64,000 bases of DNA, from NCBI GenBank assembly GCA_963802915.1, contig CAWDKQ010000008.1, positions 1,054,001 through 1,118,000 of the forward strand, read 5' to 3'. Position 1 is the stretch's first letter; every line of letters begins with the position of its first letter. Below are positions 42,767 to 52,002 of this stretch, piece by piece. A program made the position numbers and the translations under genes. This DNA is from JAICMB01 sp963802915. Its GTDB lineage: Bacteria > Acidobacteriota > Terriglobia > Bryobacterales > Bryobacteraceae. A model generated the notes under the pieces. It did not search any database, was not told the DNA's origin, and saw only the letters and a program-made list of their open reading frames with translations.

Positions 42767-44068
42767 GTGAGCAAACCCCTCAGCAAGAACTACAAATGGT
42801 ATGTCGTCGGAATGCTGTGGTGGATCGCCTTCTTCAATTACGCGGATCGCCAGGCAGTCTTTTCCGTATTTCCGCTGCTATCGAAGGAGTTCCACCTCAG
42901 CAACTTCCAACTGGGATTACTCGGTTCGTCGTTCGCGTGGGTCTATGGACTCTCGGCTCCATTTGCAGGGAACATTGTGGATCGCATCCGGCGCAAGACG
43001 GCGATCCTGTCCGGTCTGCAAGTCTGGAGCATCATCTGCATGGCCACGGCGGCATCTCGCACATTTGGGAATCTGCTGTTTTTCCGCGCCGCGGAGGGGC
43101 TTGGCGAGACCGTTTATTTTCCCGCGTCGATGTCGCTGATCAGCGATTACCACGGTAAGACGACGCGATCGCGGGCGATGGGGACGCATCAGACGAGCGT
43201 CTATATCGGGTCCATCGCGGGCGGATTCTTCGCGGGGCTTATCGGGCAGCATTATGGATGGCGATCTTCTTTTATTGTGTTCGGCGGCTGCGGCGTCCTG
43301 CTCGGCTTTGTCCTCAATAGGTTTTTGAAAGAGCCGGCGCGCGGGGCCGCGGACCTGGAAGAGGTCGCGGGACATGCGCTGCCACCGGTGAAACCGCCTC
43401 GCATGAAGATCACTGATTTTCTCAAGGTGATCTGGGGCACGCCGACGGTGCTGCTGCTGATGGCGGCGTTCATGTGTGAGAACTTCACGGCCATGGTTCT
43501 GTTTACCTGGATGCCGACGTATCTGTACCAGAAGTTTCACATGAGCCTGGCACTGGCGGGTCTCACGGCGACGGTGTACATCCAGCTTGTGAGCATGGTC
43601 GGTTCTCCGCTGGCGGGGTGGCTGGCCGATACGTGGCGCAAACGCACGCCAGGCGGACGCATTCTGGTTCAGGCGATCGGCATATTTCTCGAAGCTCCGT
43701 TCGCGGCGTGGTGCGCGCTGACAGGAGCGACGGAATGGCTGATCGTCAGTTTGATTTTTTGGGGACTGTTCAAGAGCTTCTATGAAGCAAACATCTTCGC
43801 TTCTGTTTTTGATGTGATCCGTCCGGAGGCGCGTGGAACGGCCACGGGATTCATGAACATGATGGGATGGCTGGCGGGCGGCGGCACGGCGCCGGTGATC
43901 GTCGGTTACTTGTCGGAGCGGATCGGTTTGAGTCACGCGATGGCGCTGACGTCGCTCTCGTATGTGGTTGCGAGCGTGTTGCTGATGATTGCCGTTTTGG
44001 GATTCGTCCGCCGAGACAATGCGCGGATGGAAGCGATTCTGGCGGCGGAGGCGGCGACGGCCGCTTAG
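42767..44068 (+). CDS. MFS transporter (ACS/hexuronate-type)
   Basis: A 433-residue carrier with twelve predicted helices. The N-terminus WYVVGMLWWIAFFNYADRQA is typical of the anion:cation symporter group of the major facilitator superfamily, which moves hexuronates, glucarate and other sugar acids. The loop 2-3 motif appears as GNIVDRIRRKTAI, and the central loop holds WGTPTVLLLMAAFMCEN. The start is GTG 42767 behind AAAGGA. It is the last gene of the operon, giving import across the inner membrane of what the TonB receptor brings into the periplasm. Confidence 0.9.
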   Translation: MSKPLSKNYKWYVVGMLWWIAFFNYADRQAVFSVFPLLSKEFHLSNFQLGLLGSSFAWVYGLSAPFAGNIVDRIRRKTAILSGLQVWSIICMATAASRTFGNLLFFRAAEGLGETVYFPASMSLISDYHGKTTRSRAMGTHQTSVYIGSIAGGFFAGLIGQHYGWRSSFIVFGGCGVLLGFVLNRFLKEPARGAADLEEVAGHALPPVKPPRMKITDFLKVIWGTPTVLLLMAAFMCENFTAMVLFTWMPTYLYQKFHMSLALAGLTATVYIQLVSMVGSPLAGWLADTWRKRTPGGRILVQAIGIFLEAPFAAWCALTGATEWLIVSLIFWGLFKSFYEANIFASVFDVIRPEARGTATGFMNMMGWLAGGGTAPVIVGYLSERIGLSHAMALTSLSYVVASVLLMIAVLGFVRRDNARMEAILAAEAATAA

Positions 44069-44223
44069 ACGTGCGATGGATGGGCATGCGGAGGCAGGCA
44101 CCGAAGATTCCGCCGCAAGCGCAGTCTGGCCTTTTCTGAGGATTAGCGGGGGCGAATTTCGGAGCCAGTTACCGCTTTGGCCGCGAGGCCAGTGCTACCA
44201 CGGGCTGTGACACGAAAGGGATT

Positions 44224-45774
44224 ATGAGACTGCTCTTCTCGATGTTATTTCTATTCGGCTGCGCGGCATTGGCGCAGACGGGGCTGAAGACCGGCGATCT
44301 GGCGGGTCCGGTGGGATTGCTCTCGCCGGAAGGTTTGCCGATCACGATGAATAATTATGGCGAGAGGGAAGGAACGGCCGTGCTTTTCCTTTCAGCGCGG
44401 GATGAGGCGTCGGACAAAGCGGCGCCGGCGATCGTGAGTCTGAATCAAACATTCCGAAGGCGACATCGCTTCCTGCTGGTTGGTGTTTTTCCGAATGGCG
44501 AGCCGGCTTCCGAGGTGAGGGCTTATTGTCAGTCGCGAGGCTTTAATTTTCCGGTGTATCTCGACCCCGGGATGAAGGCGACCAAACATTTCGGGGCGAA
44601 AGTCACGCCGGAAGCGTTTTTGCTCAATAAGGGCGGCAAGCTGGTATATCGCGGATCGCTGGCTGGTCTTGGCGGCGCGATGACGGCGCTCGATTCCGGG
44701 AAAGAGGAACCGAGCTCCGAGATGCAGCCCGCGGGAACGCCGATCGGCGAACATCTGCCCGCGCGCTCGATTGAAGATCCTTACGGAGCGATTGAGTTTT
44801 CGAGCGAATTGATTTTCGAAAAGATTCCGGGTTTCCCGGTGCATCATTGCTCCAGCATTACGGAAGCGCCGAATGGCGATCTGTTAGTCACGTGGTATAG
44901 CGGGAGCTACGAATCTGCGGACGACCAGGCGTTGTTCATTTCGCGCCGGAAGAAGGGCGAGCGTGTGTGGTCGAAGCCGGAACTGCTGCTGAAGAGTCCG
45001 GGAAAACCACCGGGGAATGCGATCGTCTGGACGGATAAGCGCGATCGCGTGTGGCTGCTGTGGGGGCGCATGGACGGAACGCAACCGATGATGCGTGGCA
45101 CCGGTTGGGATCAGTGCCGGCTGTTCTATCGAACATCGGACGATAGCGGCGTAACGTGGAGCAAGGACGAGCCGTTCTTTCACGACACGCTTGGCTGGCT
45201 GCCTCGGAATCTTACGGTGTGGCTTCACGATGGAACTTTGATCGTGCCGATCAGCGATGAACTTCACGGGCACGGCGTGGATCTTTCGTTCTTTCTTGCC
45301 ACGAAAGACGATGGGGCGACGTGGACACAGAGTGGGATCATGCGCGGCGGCGAACAGCCGACATTTATCGAACGGAAGGACGGCACTCTGGTCGCTTATT
45401 TGCGAGTGCGGCCGAATATTAAGTCTTCGGAATCGCACGACGGCGGCAAGACTTGGAGCGAGCCCGTGGCCACACAGTGGAAGAATCCCGATGCGGGCAT
45501 TTCGATGCGGAAGCTGAAGAACGGGCATGTCCTTCTGGTGTTCAATAATCAGGACAACTCGCGCACTCCGCTGCACATTGCGCTTTCTACCGATGAAGCT
45601 CGAACGTGGAGTAAGCCGCTGCAATTGGAATCGAATCCGGGTGAGTATTCGTATCCCTCTGTGATGCAGAGCTCCGACGGGAAAATACATATCATCTATA
45701 CTTTTCGACGTTATTCGATCAAGCACGTGGAACTGAACGAGGATTGGTTCACGAGGCTGGCCAGGCCGGATTGA
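44224..45774 (+). CDS. Secreted thioredoxin-fold/sialidase fusion protein
   Basis: A 516-residue exported protein (signal peptide MRLLFSMLFLFGCAALAQ). Residues 20-150 resemble an AhpC/TlpA redoxin (DLAGPVGLLSPEGLPITM; FLLVGVFPNGEPASEVRAYC; YLDPGMKATKHFGAKVTPEAFLL), but the usual C-x-x-C is absent (SARDEASDKAAP). Residues about 195-510 form a BNR sialidase-like propeller (HHCSSITEAPNGDLLVTWYSG; SDDSGVTWS; SHDGGKTWSEP; NDGTL-type turns). The pairing is unusual: the redoxin part can hardly be redox-active and may be a structural domain. It follows the MFS gene after a 155-base gap with no feature I can name, and may supply the sugar used by the locus. Confidence 0.82.
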   Translation: MRLLFSMLFLFGCAALAQTGLKTGDLAGPVGLLSPEGLPITMNNYGEREGTAVLFLSARDEASDKAAPAIVSLNQTFRRRHRFLLVGVFPNGEPASEVRAYCQSRGFNFPVYLDPGMKATKHFGAKVTPEAFLLNKGGKLVYRGSLAGLGGAMTALDSGKEEPSSEMQPAGTPIGEHLPARSIEDPYGAIEFSSELIFEKIPGFPVHHCSSITEAPNGDLLVTWYSGSYESADDQALFISRRKKGERVWSKPELLLKSPGKPPGNAIVWTDKRDRVWLLWGRMDGTQPMMRGTGWDQCRLFYRTSDDSGVTWSKDEPFFHDTLGWLPRNLTVWLHDGTLIVPISDELHGHGVDLSFFLATKDDGATWTQSGIMRGGEQPTFIERKDGTLVAYLRVRPNIKSSESHDGGKTWSEPVATQWKNPDAGISMRKLKNGHVLLVFNNQDNSRTPLHIALSTDEARTWSKPLQLESNPGEYSYPSVMQSSDGKIHIIYTFRRYSIKHVELNEDWFTRLARPD

Positions 45775-45776
45775 AG

Positions 45777-46073
45777 TTAGTTCGAAGATGCCGGGCAGCC
45801 TTTTATTGCTATGGCTGCGTCGGAGTCGCCGCCGTGATAGATCACTTTTAAGTGCTCGTCTTTGATGAAATCGAGACTGCTGGAATAGAAGATCACGTAG
45901 GCGCTTGCACCTTTGGGCAGCTTGCCGCTATCTGCTCCGGAGAATGCTGGGAGATCATCGTTCGAATAGGAACGGCGATAGAAATTCAGAGGGTCGGCTT
46001 CATCGATTGTGGTGGATTGGAGGCACGCTCCGGCCAAAACAAGCAAGGCCGGATTATCTTTGTACAACCGCAT
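45777..46073 (-). CDS. Small putative lipoprotein
   Basis: A 98-residue protein read from ATG 46073. The start MRLYKDNPALLVLAGACLQS contains a lipobox-like L-A-G-A-C, so it may be a lipoprotein anchored in the envelope. The rest (YRRSYSNDDLPAFSG; ASAYVIFYSSSLDFIKDEHL) has no recognised domain. Codon use looks coding, with many C/G third positions, and it ends 3 bases from the convergent sialidase-fusion stop. The frame stays open to 46253, but that part overlaps the TPR gene on the other strand. Confidence 0.5.
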   Translation of the reverse strand: MRLYKDNPALLVLAGACLQSTTIDEADPLNFYRRSYSNDDLPAFSGADSGKLPKGASAYVIFYSSSLDFIKDEHLKVIYHGGDSDAAIAIKGCPASSN

Positions 46074-46129
46074 TTGTGCAACATTTGATCTTAGCCTACG
46101 ATGCGACCCTACGTAGTGTTTAGCGGAAT

Positions 46130-47782
46130 ATGAGTGCGAGGCAAGCTTCGTCTCTTGGGGATGCTCTGCGGCATCATCAGGCCGGGCGGCTGAGGGAAGC
46201 TGAAGAGATTTACCGAAATATCCTGGCCGTCGATGCGCATTGCGCGGACGCACTGCATTTGCTCGGCATGATTGAGTTTCAAGCGGGGCGTCACGAGGCG
46301 GCTGTCACGATGATCCGCAAGGCGATTGCGATCGACCGCGGGCAGGCGGCTTATCACTCCAACCTCGGTATCGTTCTTCAGGCACAAGGCAATCTGGAGG
46401 AAGCCGCGGCTTGTTACGAACGGGCGCTGGCTCTTAAACCGGATCTGCCGGAGATCCACTGCAACTTTGGAAATATTCTCCAAGCGCTCGGGAGACTCGA
46501 TGAAGCCGCGGCGTGTCAAAGACGAGCGCTGGCTCTCAAAGCCGATTGTGCGGAAGCGTTGTCGAACCTGGGAAGCATCCTGCATGAACAAGGAAAATTG
46601 GATGAGGCTGTCGAATGTGACGAGAAAGCACTCGCACTTAAGCCTGAGTATGTCGAAGCTATGTCGAATTTGGGGAATGTACTTCAGGCGCAGGACAAAC
46701 TCGATGAGGCCGTAGCTTATTACGAGCGCGCTCTGACTCTTCGACCAAATTATGTCAAGGCGCATCATAATCTCGGTTGCGCGTTCTTCGCACTGGGCAG
46801 GCTGGACGAGGCGTTAGCGATACAGAGACAAGTTCAAGTTATCCAACCCGGCTATGCCGAAGCGCGTTTTAGCGAGTCTTTGGTGCAGTTGTCTCAAGGG
46901 GATTTCGCTGCTGGCTGGCCTAATTATGAGGCTCGGTGGCAAACCAAGGAGCATAAGACACCGATGCGGGCTTATCGGCAGCGGCTGTGGAACGGTGAGG
47001 AACTGGTGTCGGGCCGTGTGTTGATTTGGGGCGAGCAGGGTATCGGCGATGAAATCATGTTCGCGGGACTAGTTCCGGATGTTATTCGCAACGGCAATCG
47101 GTGCGTGCTGGATTGCGATGCGCGGCTTAGACCCCTATTTGCTCGATCATTTCCGGCTGTGGATGTCGTAAGCGGTCCTGAGCCGGAGCTGGATTTTTCG
47201 GCGCACCTGCCGAGCGGGAGTTTGCCTAGCCTGTTCCGATCGACCGATGCTGCTTTTGCCGCGACCACATCTCCATACTTGTTTGCAGATGCGGCTAGAC
47301 GGGAGCGGTTTCGTGGGCGGTATGCCGATGGCAGACGGCTCGTCGGACTGGCCTGGCATACCAAGAGCCGGACGACGGGGCGCAGGCGGTCCATCGACCT
47401 CCCGTCATTCGCACCGCTTTTTGCGCGGCCGGATATCCGATGGATTAGTCTTCAGTATGGCGATTATGATTTGTTGGAGGGCGCGGCGGCTGCGGCGAGC
47501 GCTCCGATTTTTGTCGATCGCGCTGTCGATCAATTCTCAGATGTCGACGGCTTCGCCGCACAGATCGCGGCGATGGACCTGGTGATCACAATCGATAATT
47601 CGACGGCGCATCTGGCCGGTGCGCTGGGCGTTCCGGTTTGGCTTCTGGTGCCATTCGCTCCCGACTGGCGATGGATGCAGGGGCGTGAGGATAGCCCCTG
47701 GTATCCCACGATGCGTCTGTTTCGGCAGCCCAGAATTGGGGATTGGGGGTCGGTGGTGGAGAGGGTGTGTGGGGAGTTATAA
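46130..47782 (+). CDS. TPR-containing glycosyltransferase-like protein
   Basis: A 550-residue protein. Residues 10-255 form seven TPR units with repeated AA-x-x-YERALALKP and LDEA elements. The C-terminal half (about 275-550) resembles GT-B glycosyltransferases of the heptosyltransferase kind: VLIWGEQGIGDEIMFAGLVP, GLAWHTKSRTTGRRRSIDL, and MDLVITIDNSTAHLAGALGVPVW. The last segment is the sugar-nucleotide site. Such TPR-GT proteins glycosylate envelope proteins or polysaccharides. It has no signal peptide. It converges with the CadC-like regulator, whose stop is one base away. Confidence 0.85.
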   Translation: MSARQASSLGDALRHHQAGRLREAEEIYRNILAVDAHCADALHLLGMIEFQAGRHEAAVTMIRKAIAIDRGQAAYHSNLGIVLQAQGNLEEAAACYERALALKPDLPEIHCNFGNILQALGRLDEAAACQRRALALKADCAEALSNLGSILHEQGKLDEAVECDEKALALKPEYVEAMSNLGNVLQAQDKLDEAVAYYERALTLRPNYVKAHHNLGCAFFALGRLDEALAIQRQVQVIQPGYAEARFSESLVQLSQGDFAAGWPNYEARWQTKEHKTPMRAYRQRLWNGEELVSGRVLIWGEQGIGDEIMFAGLVPDVIRNGNRCVLDCDARLRPLFARSFPAVDVVSGPEPELDFSAHLPSGSLPSLFRSTDAAFAATTSPYLFADAARRERFRGRYADGRRLVGLAWHTKSRTTGRRRSIDLPSFAPLFARPDIRWISLQYGDYDLLEGAAAAASAPIFVDRAVDQFSDVDGFAAQIAAMDLVITIDNSTAHLAGALGVPVWLLVPFAPDWRWMQGREDSPWYPTMRLFRQPRIGDWGSVVERVCGEL

Positions 47783-47783
47783 G

Positions 47784-49610
47784 TTAGTGAGTCAGGCCGA
47801 TGCGGTGGAGCAGGCTTTGAAATCGAGGGTCGGGGCGCAGAGAGTCGAAAGTTGGGCGCAGTAAGGCTCCTGGGTTGAAGCGCTCTTGATAGGCTTTTTC
47901 CAACCAGGACATAGCTTGATCTTCGTTGCCAAGACCTACATAGACGAGAGCGATTTCGGGAGCGTTCGATTTCAGATCCTTCAAAAGCTTTTCTGCTTCT
48001 TCTTTCCTTCCTGAGACTGCGTAGGCGTAGGCCAGGTTGGATCTGAATGCTGTATTTCCGGATAGCTCGATCGCTTTTTGAAGTTCCGCGACGGCTTCGT
48101 TGTACAAGTGTTTTTGGACGAACGCTTCGCCGAGTACGTAGTGCGTAAGGGCAAAAAACGGGTCCATGTTCATTGTCGTACGGGCTTGTTTTATGGCGTC
48201 GTCATAACGATGGGCGATGAGTAATTCTTCCGCCAAATCAGCGCCGATGATGAGCGAGAGCGGGTCCAGGTTCTCGGCTTTCTCCATTTCCGCGATGGCT
48301 TCGTCGTTCTGCCCCAGCGTTGCCAGATGCCAGCCGTACCAATGGTGACCGGTCGCGTAGCCGGGACTCAGCTCGATTCCTCGCTTGTATTCTTTTTCGG
48401 CGGACTGCCAATCCCAATCGAAGCTGTCCAGACACCATGCCAGCGAAATGTGAGCTTCGCCGAGATTATTGTCGAGCGCGATGGCTTTGATTGCGGCTGA
48501 TTTGGCTTTGGGGTAGGCTTCCGCGGGAGTCAGGACGCCGTATTGCCAATCTCCCAACAACGAGTAAGAGTCGGCCAAGCCTACGTAGGCGTGGGTGTAA
48601 TTCGGATTCAATTGGATGGCCTGATTGAAATAATCGACGGCTGTTTTCAGGCCTTCGGCCGTTCGTTTATTCCAGAAGTAGCGGCCTTTGAGATAGGCGT
48701 CAAAGGCTTTGGGATTCAGGCGCTTCCCGCTTTTCAACGCGGCCTGTTCGTTCGGAGTCAACTTGATGCGGATCTCGTCGGCGATGGAGCTGGCGACTTG
48801 TTTTTGAAGGCCTATGGTGTCGCGCAGGTCGCCCTCATAACTTTTCGCCCAGAGGTGCTTGTCGGCCGGCGCGAGGATCAGCTCCGCGGTGATGCGAACC
48901 TGATTTCCGGAACGCAGGACGGCGCCTTCCACGACGGCGTCTACTTGTAAATCCTGGGCGATTTGCGGCAACGATTTGTGCGTTCCTTTGTAGGCCATTG
49001 CGGAGGTTCGCGAGATCACGCGCAATTCGTTGATCTGGCCCAATTCGTTAATCAACTCGTCGGTCATGCCGTCGGAGAAATAATCTTGCGTGGCATCGCC
49101 GGACAGGTTTTCGAGAGGGAGGACTGCGAGGGATCGGATTCTGGGCGTCGGATGGGTTCGGGAACGGAGGGTCCAGGCAGTCGCGGTGCCGATCGCCAGG
49201 AGCAGGATCAAGATAATCCATTTCATGGCGCTTGGCCGACGCGGGTGCGGCGTTGTTTCGGTCACTGGCGATTCTTCGTTCGCGGTCGGCGTGGAATGCA
49301 CGGGAGCGATAAACCGGTAGCCGCGGCGCGGGAGGGTTTCGACGAATCGTGGATTGTCGGCCGAGTCGCTGAGAGCTTGACGGAGTCTTTTGATGGCCGC
49401 ATTCAAGCCTTGTTCGAAATTCACGAAGGTGTCGGCGGGCCAGAGTTTGCGGTGCAGTTCCTCTCGCGTTACTAACTCACCCGGTTTTTCGAGGAGGCAG
49501 ATCAGTATCCGGATGGGCTGCCCTTCGAGGTGGATTTTGCGGCCCTGCTTCCGCAGTTCGCTCGAATGCAAGTCCAGCTCGTAGACTCCGAATTGGATCA
49601 GATCAGGCAT
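47784..49610 (-). CDS. CadC-type winged-helix/TPR membrane regulator
   Basis: About 608 residues from ATG 49610. Residues 1-100 are an OmpR-type winged helix (FGVYELDLHSSELRKQGRKI; LPRRGYRF) fused directly to a membrane helix (MKWIILILLLAIGTATAW) near 135-155. A FlgO/TolB-like domain follows (SLAVLPLENLSGDATQDYFSDG), then TPR units to the end. Without a receiver domain it would sense through the membrane or by protein contact. This design is abundant in Acidobacteria. Its targets are unknown. The extended frame to 49640 adds ten residues with no better start. Confidence 0.88.
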   Translation of the reverse strand: MPDLIQFGVYELDLHSSELRKQGRKIHLEGQPIRILICLLEKPGELVTREELHRKLWPADTFVNFEQGLNAAIKRLRQALSDSADNPRFVETLPRRGYRFIAPVHSTPTANEESPVTETTPHPRRPSAMKWIILILLLAIGTATAWTLRSRTHPTPRIRSLAVLPLENLSGDATQDYFSDGMTDELINELGQINELRVISRTSAMAYKGTHKSLPQIAQDLQVDAVVEGAVLRSGNQVRITAELILAPADKHLWAKSYEGDLRDTIGLQKQVASSIADEIRIKLTPNEQAALKSGKRLNPKAFDAYLKGRYFWNKRTAEGLKTAVDYFNQAIQLNPNYTHAYVGLADSYSLLGDWQYGVLTPAEAYPKAKSAAIKAIALDNNLGEAHISLAWCLDSFDWDWQSAEKEYKRGIELSPGYATGHHWYGWHLATLGQNDEAIAEMEKAENLDPLSLIIGADLAEELLIAHRYDDAIKQARTTMNMDPFFALTHYVLGEAFVQKHLYNEAVAELQKAIELSGNTAFRSNLAYAYAVSGRKEEAEKLLKDLKSNAPEIALVYVGLGNEDQAMSWLEKAYQERFNPGALLRPTFDSLRPDPRFQSLLHRIGLTH

Positions 49611-49769
49611 TTCCGATGACGACAGTACAGAGTCTAACACCGGGCGTCCGTTTCACAACGCTTTCTAAATACCTGGGGCGCAAGGACTTTTCGTGTCAGC
49701 CAGGGATGATTCGCGATTCATGCCGTTGCCATTGAACCGCCGGGCCTGTCGGACCAAACTGAACTCGAA

Positions 49770-50690
49770 ATGACTCCCAAACTTATCGACAACATTGACC
49801 GCCGCGGGTTCCTGAAATGCATGCAGTGGGCCGGCGCGGCTGTAGTATGGTCTTTCAGCGGCGGCGTTCCCAGTTCGAGTCTGCTTGGCGCGGATCAGGG
49901 GAAGACCAAAGCTGCCGACTTCACCTTCGTCCAGATCAGCGACAGTCATATTGGGTTCAACAAACCGGCCAACACCGACGTTAACGGTACGCTGCAAGCG
50001 GCTGTCGACCAAATCAACGCCGCGATCCAGCAGCCGGATTTGATTCTCCATACCGGCGACCTGACCCATCTTGCTAAGGCCGGCGAATTCGACACGCTCG
50101 ATCAAATCCTCAAGGGTCTTCATCAAAAGGAGGTTTTCTACGTTCCCGGCGAACACGACATAACCGGCGACGATGGCAAGCTGTATCTCGAGCGCTTTGG
50201 CAAAGGCGGCAAATCATGGCAAAGCTTCGACCATAAGGGTGTGCATTTTGTTGGGCTGAACAACTGCGTCCAACTGGAAGGGCTGGGCGAGATCGGCGCG
50301 GAGCAATTGGAATGGCTCGGGAAAGACGTGGCGAATCTCAGTTCGAGCACGCCGGTGGTGGTCTTCGCGCATATTCCGCTGTGGTCCGTTTATCCGGAAT
50401 GGGGATGGGCCACCAAAGATAGCGCGCAGGCTCTCTCCATTCTCAAGCGATTCGGCTCTGTCACCGTGCTCAACGGCCACATTCATCAAGTGATGCAAAA
50501 GGTGGAAGGGAACGTGACGTTTCATTCGGCAATGTCGACGGCGTTCCCGCAACCGGCGCCGGGCGGCGCGCCCGCGCCTGGCCCGATGAAGGTCCCGGCA
50601 GAGAAGCTTCGACAGGTGATCGGCGTCACGAGCGTGAACTTCGTGGCGGGCAGCCATCGTTTGGCGGTGGTCGATTCTCCGCTGGGGTGA
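49770..50690 (+). CDS. Tat-exported metallophosphoesterase
   Basis: A 306-residue calcineurin-like phosphoesterase. A twin-arginine leader (DRRGFLKCMQWAGAAVVW) sends it to the periplasm. The metal motifs are QISDSHIGF, LHTGDLTHL, VPGEHDITG (Glu for Asn in GNHD), FAHIPLW and NGHIHQ. The Asn-to-Glu change at the third motif may alter metal or substrate preference. It hydrolyses a phosphate ester, substrate unknown. A cytochrome c gene begins 4 bases after the stop, so the two are co-transcribed. The C-terminal PAPGGAPAPGP stretch is low-complexity. Confidence 0.9.
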   Translation: MTPKLIDNIDRRGFLKCMQWAGAAVVWSFSGGVPSSSLLGADQGKTKAADFTFVQISDSHIGFNKPANTDVNGTLQAAVDQINAAIQQPDLILHTGDLTHLAKAGEFDTLDQILKGLHQKEVFYVPGEHDITGDDGKLYLERFGKGGKSWQSFDHKGVHFVGLNNCVQLEGLGEIGAEQLEWLGKDVANLSSSTPVVVFAHIPLWSVYPEWGWATKDSAQALSILKRFGSVTVLNGHIHQVMQKVEGNVTFHSAMSTAFPQPAPGGAPAPGPMKVPAEKLRQVIGVTSVNFVAGSHRLAVVDSPLG

Positions 50691-50694
50691 GGGC

Positions 50695-51072
50695 ATGAAG
50701 CTGAAGATCATAGCGCCAATCGTTTTTGCATTGGGCTTCGTTCTTGCGGGGCTCGGAGGCGATCTCGTTAACGGACGCTCTGCCTTTGAAAAACGCTGTA
50801 CCGGGTGCCATGCGCTGGACCACGAAAAGGTCGGGCCTCGGCTGGGCGGCGTTGTTGGACGCAAGGCCGGAACGATCTCGACGTTCGAATATTCCGATGC
50901 GCTTAAGAAATCCGGCGTGATCTGGAGCGAAGAGGTCCTCGACAAGTGGTTGACCGATCCAGAATCCGTGGTGCCCGATACCGACATGACATTCCGTCTC
51001 AATGACCGCGCGGAACGAGCGGCGATTATCGCTTATCTGAAGGGGATTGTTGCGAAGAACGGATTGAATTAG
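50695..51072 (+). CDS. Monohaem class I cytochrome c
   Basis: A 125-residue exported cytochrome. After a signal peptide (IIAPIVFALGFVLAGLGG), the haem motif RCTGCHALDHEKVGPRLGGV gives C-x-x-C-H. The PRLGGVVGRKAGT and FEYSDALKKSG segments are like cytochrome c2, and DTDMTFRL supplies the axial Met. It carries electrons in the periplasm. It is paired with the metallophosphoesterase, four bases upstream, although the functional link is not known. Confidence 0.92.
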   Translation: MKLKIIAPIVFALGFVLAGLGGDLVNGRSAFEKRCTGCHALDHEKVGPRLGGVVGRKAGTISTFEYSDALKKSGVIWSEEVLDKWLTDPESVVPDTDMTFRLNDRAERAAIIAYLKGIVAKNGLN

Positions 51073-51080
51073 GCTGAGGC

Positions 51081-51496
51081 TTGTTTTCCATTGCGGCGAC
51101 GAACAGGACCGAGCAAATCCTGGAAGTTTCCGGCGTGGTCATGCTGTGGATCGCGGCGGGGCTCATTTTTCACCTGGATACGTACAGTTATCTGCCGCTG
51201 GGAATTCCTGTTACGGCAGCTTTGCAGTGGGGTGCGCGGCGGCAGCCTCTGGATGGGCGATGGCAGTAGCGATCGAAGCCTATCCGTGTTATCGCCTTTG
51301 CCGGGACCTTTTCGAGAGAGCTTATGGAGTAGAGACGGGCTGGTTTGTTGAGGCCGTAGGGGGACCGTTTGCGGCTGCTTGTGCTTTGAAAACTTCCACC
51401 GCGAAAATCTGACGGATCTGTGGTGGTGTCTCGCTTCGGCGGGCGTGATCGGAGTCGTCTTCGTGGTCCTCAACGCCGCAAACGCCGGCGCGTAGC
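51081..51496 (+). pseudogene. Decayed small membrane-protein gene
   Basis: Protein-like sequence is spread over different frames. LEVSGVVMLWIAAGLIFHLD and TYSYLPLGIPVTAA (51081-51260) form a helix-rich start. CRDLFERAYGVETGWFVEAV (about 51300-51360) is in a second frame. FENFHRENLTDLWWCLASAG followed by VIGVVFVVLNAANAGA (about 51385-51496) is in a third, ending at TAG. The pieces look like one polytopic protein of about 135 residues broken by two frameshifts. I cannot name the family. Genuine decay and sequence error cannot be told apart here. Confidence 0.4.
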
Positions 51497-51598
51497 ACAG
51501 CACGTTCAAACAGCGGCTGGCGATGGGTATTCACAGTGGCGTCATTCACTCTTGATCGAGACATACTACGTTATAGAGAGCCGTCCGGCCCGACGCAT

Positions 51599-51982
51599 GT
51601 GTACCACTTACTCGCGATAGCCATTCTTACCCTCCATGTCATCTGGATGCTCTGGGTGATTTTCGGCTATGCGGTGGCGCGTCGCAACCCCGCTCTTCGG
51701 TGGTTCCACATCTTCTCGCTGTTCTATGGAATTTTCATTGAAGTCGCGCCATGGCCTTGCCCGCTCACGATCGCCGAGCAGTGGCTCGAAACGCGCGCCG
51801 GCATCACCGCGTACCAACAGCCATTTCTGGTCCATTATCTCGAGGCGTTCATCTATCCCGATATTCCGGACGCGGTGCTTATTGTTGGCGCCGTATTGGT
51901 ATGTGGCGTGAACCTATGGTTGTATGCGAGGCGTGCATGGCGGCTCAGGACGGTCAATCCTCGTACCGAACCGCCAGCGTGA
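51599..51982 (+). CDS. DUF2784 family membrane protein
   Basis: A 127-residue protein with three to four predicted membrane helices. VYHLLAIAILTLHVIWMLWV near the start, PWPCPLTIAEQWLE in the middle loop, and the closing helix VLIVGAVLVCGVNLWLYARR match DUF2784. Family members begin almost at the first helix, so GTG 51599 is preferred to the longer frame from 51536. The function is unknown. Conserved Trp/Cys/Pro in the central loop suggest a structural or redox-linked role. Confidence 0.8.
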   Translation: MYHLLAIAILTLHVIWMLWVIFGYAVARRNPALRWFHIFSLFYGIFIEVAPWPCPLTIAEQWLETRAGITAYQQPFLVHYLEAFIYPDIPDAVLIVGAVLVCGVNLWLYARRAWRLRTVNPRTEPPA

Positions 51983-52002
51983 ATCGTTGACTCTTGGCTG
52001 TC

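Noticed and set aside
42917..44101. Minus-strand 394-codon frame opposite the MFS gene
   Set aside because: The Arg/His-rich product has no helices or domains, while the plus strand encodes a clear twelve-helix carrier.
44069..44223. Gap between the MFS and sialidase-fusion genes
   Set aside because: It holds only a short TGGCC-GCGA-GGCCA inverted repeat; no promoter or small gene could be supported.
51069..51509. Minus-strand 146-codon frame
   Set aside because: Basic, Pro/Gln-rich product without family signs; the plus strand carries membrane-protein fragments instead.
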